Notes under the pieces: generated by a model
Database searches by the model: none
The model's input: the letters and a program-made list of their open reading frames with translations, nothing else
What the model was told of the DNA's origin: nothing
Origin: Pseudonocardia sp. MH-G8
Lineage (GTDB): Bacteria; Actinomycetota; Actinomycetes; Mycobacteriales; Pseudonocardiaceae
Assembly: GCF_002262885.1 (NCBI RefSeq)
Contig: NZ_NKYF01000024.1
Coordinates: 62,001-126,000 of the forward strand
Direction: 5' to 3'
Length of the DNA: 64,000 nucleotides
Position numbers and translations under genes: made by a program
Shown here: positions 1 through 7,927 of the stretch, piece after piece
Numbering within the stretch: the stretch's first letter is position 1
Layout: each line of letters opens with the position of its first letter

Positions 1-1493
1 GTCGAGGAGCGGGCCTGCTCGGCCCAACGCCAGTTGTGGGGGACGGTCTTCGCCCGGTACGCCCCGGTGGGCAGGTCGTCGGCGACCCGCACCATCCAGC
101 GCGCGAGCCGCACGAGCAGCGCGTCGCGGACCTGCGCCCACTCCGCGTCGTCGAAGTGGTCGTCCAGCTCGGCCGGGTCGGCGTCGAGGTCGTAGAGCTC
201 GCCGTTGCCCTCGCCGTCCATCAGCAGCTTGTGCCGCCCCAGGCGCACCATCCGCTGGCCGCCGCTCTGCGTCACCGAGTTCAGCTCGTCGAACGTCGCG
301 CCCTCGTAGGGGAAGTGCAGCGGCGGGCGCTCGTCGACCCCGTAGGGGACGCCGCCGTATCCGAGCTCGGCGTAGACGCTGTCGAACTCCTCGGCCGGCG
401 GATCCTCCCCCGCGAGCAGCGGCGCCAGGCTGCGTCCCTGCACTCCCTCGGGCACCGGCGCGCCGGCCAGCGCGCACAGCGTCGGCAGCACGTCGACCAT
501 GGACACCAGCTCCGACCGCCGCTGCGCCGCGATGCCGGGACCGGTGAACTGCAACGGGATCCGCAGCAGGCACTCCGGCATGCCGGCGCCCTTGCGCTGC
601 AGCCCGTACTCACCGACGTAGTCGCCGTGGTCGGCGAGGAACACGATCACCGTGTTGTCCGCCCGCGGGCCGAGGTGCGCCACGAGCCGGCGGATCTGGT
701 CGTCCAGCAGCCGGAGCATGCCCAGGTAGTTGGCGCGGTAGCGGCGCCACGCGTCGTCGTAGCCCGGTCGCTTCTCCTCGATCAGGGCGCGCAGCCACCG
801 GTACTTCTCGGACCTGCCCGCGATCGCCTCGGGGCCGGCGATCCGCTCGGGGACCTCGCCCTCGGCGAACAGCCCGAAGTAGGGCTCCGGGACCTGGTAG
901 GGGTTGTGCGGCTCGGGGAACGAGGCCCACAGGAACATCGGCCGCTCGAGGTCGGCCTCGTCCATCGCCTCGATCGCCCCCGACGCGATGCGGTGGGGCA
1001 GCTGGCACTCGAGCGGGAACGGCGTCGGCTCGGGGTGCACACCGTGGTCGAGCCCGTGCAGCCACACGTCGAACGCCGCCTCCTCCTCGCTGCGGCCGTC
1101 CGCCGGACCGTTGGTGTGCATGAAGGGGCCGCGGAAGGAGTCGAAGTCGTCCGGGCCGCGGTGCATGTGCGGCTTGCCGACGAAGTGCGTGCTGTAGCCG
1201 GCCTTGCGGACGACGTCGAGCATGTCCTCGGCGAAGGTGGCCGCGCCGGGCGTGCTGTTCTGCCGCACCCGGTGGGCCGTCGGGAAGCGCCCGGTCAGCA
1301 GGCTCGTGCGGGCCGGGACGCAGGCCGGGTAGCTGGTGTAGGCGCCGGAGAACGCTGTGCCCCGCGCGGCCAGCGAGTCGACGAACGGCATGGTGTCCAG
1401 GCCGAAGCCACCGGCCGCGGTGAAGTCGGCGCGCTGCTGGTCGGTCATGATCAGCAGGATGTTCGGCGCCGGGGAGCGCTCCGGGACTGACAA
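1..1493 (-). CDS. Type I sulfatase, 3' end cut by window edge
   Basis: Hydrolyses a sulfate ester using a formylglycine made from the Cys of a CxPxR motif, seen here as CVPAR at about residue 58, followed by SLLTGR. The N-terminal metal site NILLIMTDQQ (residues 11-20) and the later FLADHGD (Asp-His) match the family. There is no signal peptide, so it should act in the cytoplasm on imported substrate. No ATG exists before the motif. A TTG at 1493 is preceded by GGAG six bases upstream, and an in-frame stop lies 99 bp before the TTG, so TTG is the chosen start. About 497 codons are visible and the stop lies left of base 1; the usual length is 480-520. It is transcribed away from the LacI gene but shares the sulfated-glycan theme of the importer operon at 3189-9769. 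The exact substrate cannot be read from sequence. Confidence 0.88.
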   Translation of the reverse strand, partial: MSVPERSPAPNILLIMTDQQRADFTAAGGFGLDTMPFVDSLAARGTAFSGAYTSYPACVPARTSLLTGRFPTAHRVRQNSTPGAATFAEDMLDVVRKAGYSTHFVGKPHMHRGPDDFDSFRGPFMHTNGPADGRSEEEAAFDVWLHGLDHGVHPEPTPFPLECQLPHRIASGAIEAMDEADLERPMFLWASFPEPHNPYQVPEPYFGLFAEGEVPERIAGPEAIAGRSEKYRWLRALIEEKRPGYDDAWRRYRANYLGMLRLLDDQIRRLVAHLGPRADNTVIVFLADHGDYVGEYGLQRKGAGMPECLLRIPLQFTGPGIAAQRRSELVSMVDVLPTLCALAGAPVPEGVQGRSLAPLLAGEDPPAEEFDSVYAELGYGGVPYGVDERPPLHFPYEGATFDELNSVTQSGGQRMVRLGRHKLLMDGEGNGELYDLDADPAELDDHFDDAEWAQVRDALLVRLARWMVRVADDLPTGAYRAKTVPHNWRWAEQARSS

Positions 1494-1566
1494 CGTCGTC
1501 TCCGCATCGGTGGGATCAAGGCGACAGCCGGTCGGGCCGTCGTGTCTGGCGGATTTCTAGCAGCGA

Positions 1567-1582
1567 TTTACAGCGCTGTAAA
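1567..1582. promoter_or_regulatory. Perfect 16-bp palindrome, probable LacI-family operator
   Basis: TTTACAGCGCTGTAAA is a perfect palindrome with the central CG typical of LacI/GalR-family operators. It lies 74 bp upstream of the sulfatase TTG start, and a LacI-type gene sits 400 bp away. Its half-site differs from the two TACTTCGTAGTA sites in front of the binding-protein gene, so it may belong to another LacI paralogue. Confidence 0.6.
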
Positions 1583-1614
1583 GTCATGCCGAAGAGCCCT
1601 CCCCCATGAACCCG

Positions 1615-1740
1615 CGAGTCGCGCCACCAGACACGCGAGTCGCGCCACCAACACCGCGAGTCGCGCCACCAGACACACAAGTCGCGCCACCAACACCGCG
1701 AGTCGCGCCACCAGGTGCACGAGTCGCGCCACCAATCCCG
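1615..1740. repeat. Six tandem 21-bp repeats plus a partial seventh copy
   Basis: Each unit begins CGAGTCGCGCCACCA and ends in a variable six-base tail (GACACG, ACACCG, GACACA, ACACCG, GGTGCA, ATCCCG). Copies start at 1615, 1636, 1657, 1678, 1699 and 1720; a degraded copy begins at 1741. Because 21 is a multiple of three, several frames stay open and produce repetitive peptides (APPxxRV on the plus strand, WWRDSR on the minus strand) that I do not regard as genes. The array lies within the 492-bp gene-free gap between the sulfatase and lacI-type genes. Confidence 0.9.
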
Positions 1741-1784
1741 CGAGTCGGGTCCCGGGTGCGCGCGAGGCGGCCCGACCGGGGGCA

Positions 1785-1925
1785 GTGATCGTGGTGAGCC
1801 GCACCTCAGGGCTCCGGGGTGCACTCTGCCGTGCTGATCGGACGGATCACCGGGCGGTGATCGTCGTCAGAAGTACGTGAGTGCTCCGGGGCCGCTGGGG
1901 TGTACTTCTCGGACGGATCACCGGG
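1785..1925. repeat. Imperfect ~70-bp direct duplication
   Basis: Two adjacent blocks, 1785-1854 and 1857-1925, both start GTGATCGT, share GCTCCGGGG in the middle and end with CGGACGGATCACCGGG. They are diverged. With the 21-bp array and the palindromes they fill the gene-free interval 1494-1985; I see no coding signal there. Confidence 0.6.
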
Positions 1926-1940
1926 GGCCGCGGCCCCCGG
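1921..1940. terminator. GC-rich palindrome downstream of the LacI gene
   Basis: CCGGGGGCCGCGGCCCCCGG is a perfect 20-bp palindrome lying 46 bp past the stop of the minus-strand LacI gene. It could act as a U-less actinobacterial terminator, but there is no T tract to confirm this. Confidence 0.35.
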
Positions 1941-1985
1941 TCTGACGCGGACGGGCCCGGCCGCCCGCTGACCGGGCAGTTCGAT

Positions 1986-3044
1986 CTACGGCTGGAGCGC
2001 TGCGCCGTCCGGCCGCCCGCCGGTCGACTCCCGCACCACCAGCCGGTGCTCGATCATCGTGCGCCCGGCGCCCTGCGCGCGGGACCCGTCGAGCCGCCCG
2101 ACCAGGATGTCCAGGGCGGCACGGGCGATCCGCCGCCGGTCGAGGTGCACGGAGGTGAGGGTCGGGTTGGCGTAGGCGGCCTCGGAGACGTCGTCGAACC
2201 CGACGACGGCGACGTCGTCGGGTACGCGCAGGCCGTGCATCCGCAGGGCGTGCATCACGCCGATCGCGAGCATGTCGCTGAAGCAGAACACCGCATCGGG
2301 TGGCCGGGGGGCCGCGAGGAGCTGCTCGGCGGCCTCCACGCCGTGGTGGCGTTGCAGGCGCCGCGTGCGCACGACCAGGCCATCGTCGGAGAGGCCTGCG
2401 TCGATCATCGCCGCCTGGTAGCCGCGCAGCCGCAGCGACCCGGTGCTCGTGGCGTCGTCCAGCGGAGCACCGACAGTGGCGATCCGGCGCCGCCCCAGCT
2501 GCAGCAGGTGCTCGGTGGCCTCGCGCGCCGCGGCGACGTTGTCGATGGCGACGTGGTCGACGGAGGCGGGAAGCTCCCGCTCGCCGAGCAGCACCATCGG
2601 GACGCTGCGCGCAGCGGCCGCGATGCTCGCGGGATCCATCGCGAGCGGGCTCATGATGAGGCCGTCGATCACGTGGTGGCGCAGCCCGCGGGCGATGAGC
2701 GCTTCGCGGTCCTGTTCGCCGTGGGTCTCGTCGATGAGGATCGTGAACCCGCGCTCGGCCGCGGCGTCGGTGAGGTGGCTGGCCAGCTCGGCGAAGTACG
2801 GCGCCGACAGGTTCGGCACCGCGAGGGCGATCACGCCCGTGCGGCCGGTGCGCAGCGTCCGGGCGGCGGAGTTGGGCACGTAGCCCAGCAGGGCGACCGC
2901 GCGCTCGACCTTCGCGCGCAGCTCGGGCGAGACCTCCGCGTAGCCGCCGAGGACGTTCGACACCGACTTCTGCGAGACCCCGGCGACGCGCGCGACGTCG
3001 ACCATCCGGGGCCGCGCGGACGACGCGACGCGATCGACGTCCAT
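1986..3044 (-). CDS. LacI-family transcriptional regulator
   Basis: DNA-binding repressor expected to respond to a sugar. The helix-turn-helix lies at residues 15-35 (VDVARVAGVSQKSVSNVL), followed by the hinge and a periplasmic-binding-protein-like effector domain from about residue 70, ending with the usual VGFDDV segment and a C-terminal dimer region. The length is 352 residues, normal for the family. The ATG at 3044 is preceded by AAGGAG with a good spacer; the ATG at codon 14 is less likely. The gene is divergent from the sugar importer at 3189, and two similar TACTTCGTAGTA palindromes sit between them, so autoregulation and control of the importer/sulfatase/GH2 operon is the natural reading. 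The effector is probably a product of that pathway. Confidence 0.93.
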   Translation of the reverse strand: MDVDRVASSARPRMVDVARVAGVSQKSVSNVLGGYAEVSPELRAKVERAVALLGYVPNSAARTLRTGRTGVIALAVPNLSAPYFAELASHLTDAAAERGFTILIDETHGEQDREALIARGLRHHVIDGLIMSPLAMDPASIAAAARSVPMVLLGERELPASVDHVAIDNVAAAREATEHLLQLGRRRIATVGAPLDDATSTGSLRLRGYQAAMIDAGLSDDGLVVRTRRLQRHHGVEAAEQLLAAPRPPDAVFCFSDMLAIGVMHALRMHGLRVPDDVAVVGFDDVSEAAYANPTLTSVHLDRRRIARAALDILVGRLDGSRAQGAGRTMIEHRLVVRESTGGRPDGAALQP

Positions 3045-3083
3045 TCGGCTCCTTTCCGCAGGCACGTAGCGTACCCGAACCCT

Positions 3084-3151
3084 TACTTCGTAGTAGACAC
3101 GCGACAGGCGCTGTGCCAGTAGCTCTTTACACGGAGCTCTACTTCGTAGTA
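3084..3151. promoter_or_regulatory. Two LacI-type operators in the divergent promoter region
   Basis: TACTTCGTAGTA occurs at 3084-3095 and again at 3140-3151, 56 bp apart. Each is palindromic with a central CG except for one T/T pair. The spacing and location between lacI-type and importer genes fit cooperative binding of the adjacent regulator to repress both directions. Confidence 0.7.
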
Positions 3152-3188
3152 AACCTTCGCCGCACGATCGGCGACCGCGACGAGGCAG

Positions 3189-4664
3189 GTGTCCGTGAAG
3201 ACCCCAGGAAGACCGCTGACCCGGCGCGCGCTGCTGCGCTCGGCCGGCCTCCTCGCCGGCACGGCAGCGCTCGCCGGGTGCACCACCGCGCCGTCGCCGG
3301 GCGGCGCGCCGGCCGACACGGGCGGCGCTTCCGGCGCCCCTGGCGCGTTGCGCTGGTGGGACCACTTCGGGCCGCTGGAAGAGCTGCAGCAGTCCACGTT
3401 CGACCGGTTCGCGCAGAGTGGCGGGGCGCCCGTCGAGTACACGGTCTACAACCCCAACGAACAGAAGCAGGCCCTGCAGCTGGCCTTCGGGAGCCGGCAG
3501 CTGCCCGACGTGTTCTCCCTCGGCGGGCTCGCCGTTCCGGTGCCGCTGCTGCGCGAGCAGGGCTGGTTCTCCCCGCTCCGGCGTCCCGACGCGATCCGGG
3601 CCGGATTTCCCGCAGGCACCCTCGCCGAGGGCGTGCACAGCTTCGAGGGCGAGCTGTACTCGTTCCCGATCTTCAGTCCGCGCCAGTACGAGACGCTGGT
3701 GTGGTTCCACCGCGATCTGCTCGCGCAGGCGGGCCTCGATCCCGAGTCGCCTCCCGCGTCGTGGGACGACCTGCGCGCTGCTGCCCGGGCCGTGCAGCGC
3801 AGCGGCGCGGCGTCGGGGATCGTGCTGCCGCTGCAGTTCCCCGACCGGCTGTCCAGCTTCGTCCTCGAGCTCGCCCAGACCGCGGGCTTCCCCGGCACCC
3901 GCACCGGGAATCTGGACGGCATCGACCTCACCACCGGTGAGTACCGCTTCCACGACGACGCGTTCCTCGCCGCCATCGAGTTCCTCCGATCCTTCGCCCA
4001 CGACGACACGATGTTCCTGGCCAGCACGGCCCTGGACGCGCGTTCGGCGCGCGTGCGCTGGGCCGCGGAAGGGGCGGCCTTCTTCCCCGACGGCCCCTAC
4101 AACGCGGGCGCCATCGCCACGCAGTTCCCGGAGGTACTCGGGCGGCTCGGCGTCGGGCCGATCCCCACCCCGGACGGCCGGCCGCCGGTGATCACCCGTC
4201 CACCGACCGCCGGCACGTTCTACGTGTCCAGCCAGTCCGACGAGGTCGACGGCGCCTCCGCCCTGTTCGAGCTGCTCGTGACCGGGGAGTACCAGCGCGG
4301 CCTGGCGGCGGCCATGGACCAGCCGCCGCTCGACCTCTCCGTCGTCGCCGCCTCCGACGCGCACCCGACGTACAAGCGCTGCGTCGAGATGTTCACCGAG
4401 CAGGTCTTCATCGCGCCGGCCGCCACCTCACGCAACCCGCGGACGGCCCAGGTCCACGCCGCGATGACCCCGGTCGAGCCGGACCTCGGCGAGATCGTCC
4501 AGGGCATCGCGAGCGGGCAGATCACCGATGCGCGCGGCCGGTTGCGGCAGCTGTCGGAGGAGAAGGCCGCCGCCCGGGACACCGCCATCGCGGAGGTCGG
4601 CGGCGTCAGCACGGACGACTGGGCCTTCCCGGACTGGCGGCGCGGAGAGGACTACAGCGCATGA
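3189..4664 (+). CDS. Sugar ABC transporter substrate-binding lipoprotein
   Basis: Extracellular solute-binding protein of the family-1 (MalE-like) group that delivers an oligosaccharide to the permeases encoded next. The N terminus has a twin-arginine-like TRRALLR stretch (residues 11-17), a hydrophobic core and a lipobox ending in Cys31, so it should be exported and lipid-anchored, possibly by Tat. The mature part has aromatic residues typical of sugar sites (RWWDHFG, WFHRDLL, FPDGPYN). The length of 491 residues is slightly long. The GTG at 3189 follows GAGG; GTG 3195 is an alternative. The stop overlaps the next ATG by 4 bp. Two LacI-type operators lie just upstream. The glycan is unknown, but downstream sulfatase and GH2 genes suggest a sulfated or uronic-acid sugar. 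Confidence 0.92.
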   Translation: MSVKTPGRPLTRRALLRSAGLLAGTAALAGCTTAPSPGGAPADTGGASGAPGALRWWDHFGPLEELQQSTFDRFAQSGGAPVEYTVYNPNEQKQALQLAFGSRQLPDVFSLGGLAVPVPLLREQGWFSPLRRPDAIRAGFPAGTLAEGVHSFEGELYSFPIFSPRQYETLVWFHRDLLAQAGLDPESPPASWDDLRAAARAVQRSGAASGIVLPLQFPDRLSSFVLELAQTAGFPGTRTGNLDGIDLTTGEYRFHDDAFLAAIEFLRSFAHDDTMFLASTALDARSARVRWAAEGAAFFPDGPYNAGAIATQFPEVLGRLGVGPIPTPDGRPPVITRPPTAGTFYVSSQSDEVDGASALFELLVTGEYQRGLAAAMDQPPLDLSVVAASDAHPTYKRCVEMFTEQVFIAPAATSRNPRTAQVHAAMTPVEPDLGEIVQGIASGQITDARGRLRQLSEEKAAARDTAIAEVGGVSTDDWAFPDWRRGEDYSA

Positions 4665-5593
4665 CCTCCATCGTGCAGAAGGCCCGGCCGGGAGTGGCCC
4701 GCCAGCTGTGGCAGGCCCGCTGGCCCTACCTGTTCCTGCTCCCGACGGCCGTGCTCTACGGCCTCTACACGCTCTGGCCGATCGGCGCGAGCTGGTGGTA
4801 CTCGTTCCTGTCCTGGAGCGGGTTCGAGGGCGACAAGACGTTCGTCGGCCTGCAGAACTACCGCGACGTGCTCGCGGACCCGCTGTTCTGGAACGCGTTC
4901 GGGATCACGATGCTGTTCATGGTCGTGACCGTACCGCTGCGGGTGCTGCTGGGCCTGGCGATCGCGCTGCTGCTCAACCACCCGCGGCTGCCGTTCCAGT
5001 GGCTGTTCCGCACCGCGTTCTTCCTGCCGGTGGTGACGACCACGGCCATCGTCGGCGTGGTCATGCAGTTCATCTTCGATCCCTCCGACGGTCCCGTGGC
5101 CGAGGTCCTGGCGGGCGCCGGCGCGCCGGGGGTGGACTTCCTCGGGTCGCCGAGCGCCGCGATCTGGACCGTGATGACCGTGCACACCTGGAAGTGGGTG
5201 GGCGTCACGATGATCTACTGGCTGGCCGCGCTACAGACGGTGCCGCGCGACGTGCTCGAGGCCGCCCAGGTGGACGGCGCGTCGGGCTGGCAGTCCTTCC
5301 GGCACGTGACGGTGCCGATGCTGATCCCGTTCTTCGTCATCATCACGCTGCTGACGATCGAGCAGAACCTGCAGATCTTCGACCTCGTCATGACCATGAC
5401 CGGCGGCGGCCCGTACTACGCCACCGAGGTCATCGAGCTCTACATCTACCGCTGGGCCTTCGCCGCCACCATCCCCGAGCTCGGGTTCGCCAGCGCCGCC
5501 GCGGTGGTGCTGGGCCTGGTCCTGCTGGTGGTGGGCATCGGGCAGTTGCTCGGTGTGCGGGCGGCCCGGCGCACGGCCGGAGGTGCCGCATGA
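4661..5593 (+). CDS. Sugar ABC transporter permease, MalF-like
   Basis: Inner-membrane permease of a carbohydrate ABC importer. Six membrane spans are visible, starting with PYLFLLPTAVLYGLY near residue 22. The cytoplasmic EAA loop that docks the ATPase appears as EAAQVDGASGWQSFRHVTVP near residue 203. The length is 310 residues. Its ATG overlaps the upstream stop (ATGA) and its stop overlaps the next ATG, showing translational coupling. No ATPase gene lies in this operon, so a shared MsiK-type ATPase encoded elsewhere probably energises the system, as is common in actinomycetes. Confidence 0.93.
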   Translation: MTSIVQKARPGVARQLWQARWPYLFLLPTAVLYGLYTLWPIGASWWYSFLSWSGFEGDKTFVGLQNYRDVLADPLFWNAFGITMLFMVVTVPLRVLLGLAIALLLNHPRLPFQWLFRTAFFLPVVTTTAIVGVVMQFIFDPSDGPVAEVLAGAGAPGVDFLGSPSAAIWTVMTVHTWKWVGVTMIYWLAALQTVPRDVLEAAQVDGASGWQSFRHVTVPMLIPFFVIITLLTIEQNLQIFDLVMTMTGGGPYYATEVIELYIYRWAFAATIPELGFASAAAVVLGLVLLVVGIGQLLGVRAARRTAGGAA

Positions 5594-6483
5594 CCGCGAC
5601 CGACACCCGAGCACGCGAGGCGCGGCGCGAGGTTGCCCGGCCGGTGCGCGGGCGGGTCCACCGCAGCCCCCTGCTGTGGCTGGCCACGCTGCTGCTGCTC
5701 AGCTTCGCCGCAGTGTGGATCTACCCCTTCGTGTGGGTCCTCTCGGCGTCGGTGAAGGGACAGCTGGAGGTCTTCACCGCGGGCCTGTCGCTGCTGCCCG
5801 AGGCCTTCGTCTGGGAGAACTACTCGCGGGCCTGGGTCGACGGCAACTTCGGCACCTACCTGCTCAACACGATCCTGGTCACGGCGTTCACCGTGGCCAT
5901 CGTCGTGATCCGGTGCGCGATGGCGGGCTACGTGCTGGCGCGCTACTCGTTCCTCGGGCGCAAGTTCGTGGTGGGGGTGCTGGTCGGCACGCTGTTCGTG
6001 CCCGCCGGCTACACGATCATCCCGGTCGTCGAGCTCACCCAGCGGCTCGGCCTGCTCAACTCGCTGACGGGCGTGGTCGTCGCGCTGGCCGGCGGCGGGC
6101 ACGTCGCCGCGGTGCTGCTCTACATGGGCTACTTCCGCGGCATCCCCCGCGAGCTCGAGGAGGCCGCCGTGATCGACGGCGCCGGCTTCTTCACCGTGTT
6201 CTTCCGCGTGATGCTGCCGCTGGCCGGCCCGGTCACGGCCACCGTCGTCGTGCTGACGTTCCTCGCCACCTGGAACGCGTTCCTGCTCCCGCTGGTGTTC
6301 ACCTTCAGCAACCCGGAACTGCGCACGCTCGCCGTCGGGATGCAGGCGTTCGTCGGGGAGAACTCGGTGGACTGGCCCGGCATGGCCGCCGCCGCGACGC
6401 TGTCGCTGCTCCCCATCGTCGCCCTGTTCCTGTTCCTGCAGCGCTACTTCTTCGAAGGGATCGCCGGAGCCGTGAAGTCGTGA
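5590..6483 (+). CDS. Sugar ABC transporter permease, MalG-like
   Basis: Second inner-membrane permease of the carbohydrate importer; pairs with the product of 4661-5593. It has six membrane spans, beginning LLWLATLLLLSFAAVWIYP near residue 28, and the EAA motif as ELEEAAVIDGAGFFTVFFRV near residue 191, ending with the common GIAGAVKS-type C terminus. The length is 297 residues. Its ATG overlaps the previous stop, and its own stop overlaps the GTG of the sulfatase that follows, so transport and desulfation are produced together. Confidence 0.93.
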   Translation: MTATDTRAREARREVARPVRGRVHRSPLLWLATLLLLSFAAVWIYPFVWVLSASVKGQLEVFTAGLSLLPEAFVWENYSRAWVDGNFGTYLLNTILVTAFTVAIVVIRCAMAGYVLARYSFLGRKFVVGVLVGTLFVPAGYTIIPVVELTQRLGLLNSLTGVVVALAGGGHVAAVLLYMGYFRGIPRELEEAAVIDGAGFFTVFFRVMLPLAGPVTATVVVLTFLATWNAFLLPLVFTFSNPELRTLAVGMQAFVGENSVDWPGMAAAATLSLLPIVALFLFLQRYFFEGIAGAVKS

Positions 6484-7916
6484 GTCCCGCACCGAATGTC
6501 CTGTTCCTCTGCACCGACCAGCAGCGCTTCGACGCGCTCGGCGCCTATGGCAACCCGCACATCGCCACGCCCAACCTGGACCGCCTGGCGTCCGAGGGCG
6601 TGCTGTTCGAGAACTGCTACGTGCAGAACCCGGTGTGCTCCCCGTCGCGGGCGTCCCTGATGACCGGGCGCTACGTCTCCACGCACGGGCTGCACGCCAA
6701 CGGCGTGGACATCAGCCCCGACGAGGAGATGTTCACGCAACTGCTCGCCGACGACGGCTACGACTGCGGCCTGGTCGGCAAGTTCCACCTCGGTGCCTGC
6801 TTCGCCGGCCGCTCCGAGCCGCGCCTCGACGACGGCTTCCGGGTGTTCCGGTGGGCGCACGACCCGTACCCCGGGTCGTCGGAGAACGCCTACCACCGGT
6901 GGCTGCGCGCCGCGCACCCCGATCTGTACGCGCAGGCGTCCGCGCCCGGCGGCGAGGTCACCTGGGACACCCTGCCCACCAAGGCGCACTACAGCCACTG
7001 GATCGCCGACGAGACGATCGAGTTCCTCTCCTCGGGCCGCCAGGACGGCAAGCCCTTCTTCTTCGTCGCCAACTTCTTCGACCCGCACCACGGGTTCGGC
7101 GCCCCGCCGGAGTACCGGCAGCGCTACGACGTGGCGTCGTTGCCGCCGCGGGTGACCACCGACGGCGAGCTGGCGTCCGCGCCCCCGTTGTTCACCGAGG
7201 CCTCGAAGGGCTCCTACGCGGGCCACGCGCGCGGCTTCGCCGACTACACCGACGACGAGCTCGACGAGGCCCGCGCCGCGTACTACGCGATGGTCACCCT
7301 CGTCGACGACGAGGTCGGGCGCATCCTCGACGCCCTCGACGCGCAGGGGCTGGCCGACGACACCGTCGTGGTGTTCACCAGCGACCACGGCGAGATGCTC
7401 GGCGACCACCAGCAGATGCTCAAGGGCCCGTTCCACTACGACTGCGCGGTCCGCGTGCCGCTGATCGTGCGCCGGCCCGGCCGGTTCGCCCCCGCACGGC
7501 GGGCCGAGCTGGTGCAGTGGGTCGACCTGGCGCCGACCTTCCTCGACCTCGCCGGCGTCGCGCCGTCGCCCCGCCACCAGGGCGCGAGCCTGCGCGGCCT
7601 GCTCACGGGCGAGGACACGGCGTGGCGCGACTGGGCGCTGTGCCAGTACCGCAACAGCGGGCACGCCTACGACCCGCCGGTGCACGCCACGATGCTGCGC
7701 CACGACCGCTGGAAGCTGGTCGTGCACCACGGCGGGCCCGCGAGCGCGCGGGAGCGCACCGGCGAGCTCTACGACCTGGAATCCGACCCCGACGAGCTCG
7801 TGAACCGCTGGGCCGACCCCGCCCACCGCGAGACCCGGGCCGACCTGCAGGAACTGCTGATCGACGTCCTCGTGGGCATCGAGGACCGCAGCCGGCCGCG
7901 GCTGGCGCACTGGTGA
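6480..7916 (+). CDS. Type I sulfatase
   Basis: Formylglycine-dependent sulfate-ester hydrolase of 478 residues. The active-site motif CSPSR starts at Cys53, followed by ASLMTGR. The metal-binding start NVLFLCTDQQRFD (from residue 6) and TSDHGEMLGDH around residue 300 are intact. It has no signal peptide, so it is probably cytoplasmic and acts after import. The GTG start at 6480 overlaps the permease stop (GTGA). The modifying enzyme (FGE) is not in the window. Together with the second sulfatase at 1-1493 and the GH2 enzyme it suggests that the transported glycan carries more than one kind of sulfate ester. It resembles choline-sulfatase/heparan-type annotated proteins, but the substrate is open. 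Confidence 0.92.
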   Translation: MSPAPNVLFLCTDQQRFDALGAYGNPHIATPNLDRLASEGVLFENCYVQNPVCSPSRASLMTGRYVSTHGLHANGVDISPDEEMFTQLLADDGYDCGLVGKFHLGACFAGRSEPRLDDGFRVFRWAHDPYPGSSENAYHRWLRAAHPDLYAQASAPGGEVTWDTLPTKAHYSHWIADETIEFLSSGRQDGKPFFFVANFFDPHHGFGAPPEYRQRYDVASLPPRVTTDGELASAPPLFTEASKGSYAGHARGFADYTDDELDEARAAYYAMVTLVDDEVGRILDALDAQGLADDTVVVFTSDHGEMLGDHQQMLKGPFHYDCAVRVPLIVRRPGRFAPARRAELVQWVDLAPTFLDLAGVAPSPRHQGASLRGLLTGEDTAWRDWALCQYRNSGHAYDPPVHATMLRHDRWKLVVHHGGPASARERTGELYDLESDPDELVNRWADPAHRETRADLQELLIDVLVGIEDRSRPRLAHW

Positions 7917-7927
7917 ACGGAGAGAAC

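Noticed and set aside
36..1490. Long plus-strand open frame opposite the first sulfatase
   Set aside because: Its protein is Arg/Val/Gly-rich with no domain, while the minus strand carries a complete sulfatase motif set. It is a GC-rich antisense shadow.
1615..1740. CRISPR array
   Set aside because: Units are only 21 bp with six-base tails and no real spacers, and no cas gene is near.
1516..1880. Small repetitive open frames on both strands
   Set aside because: They result from the 21-bp tandem repeats, which cannot break a frame; no ribosome site or family match is seen.
3045..4364. N-terminal extension of the LacI gene over the binding-protein gene
   Set aside because: The open frame continues upstream but shows no family sequence and lies antisense to a clear lipoprotein; the ATG at 3044 has a strong ribosome site.
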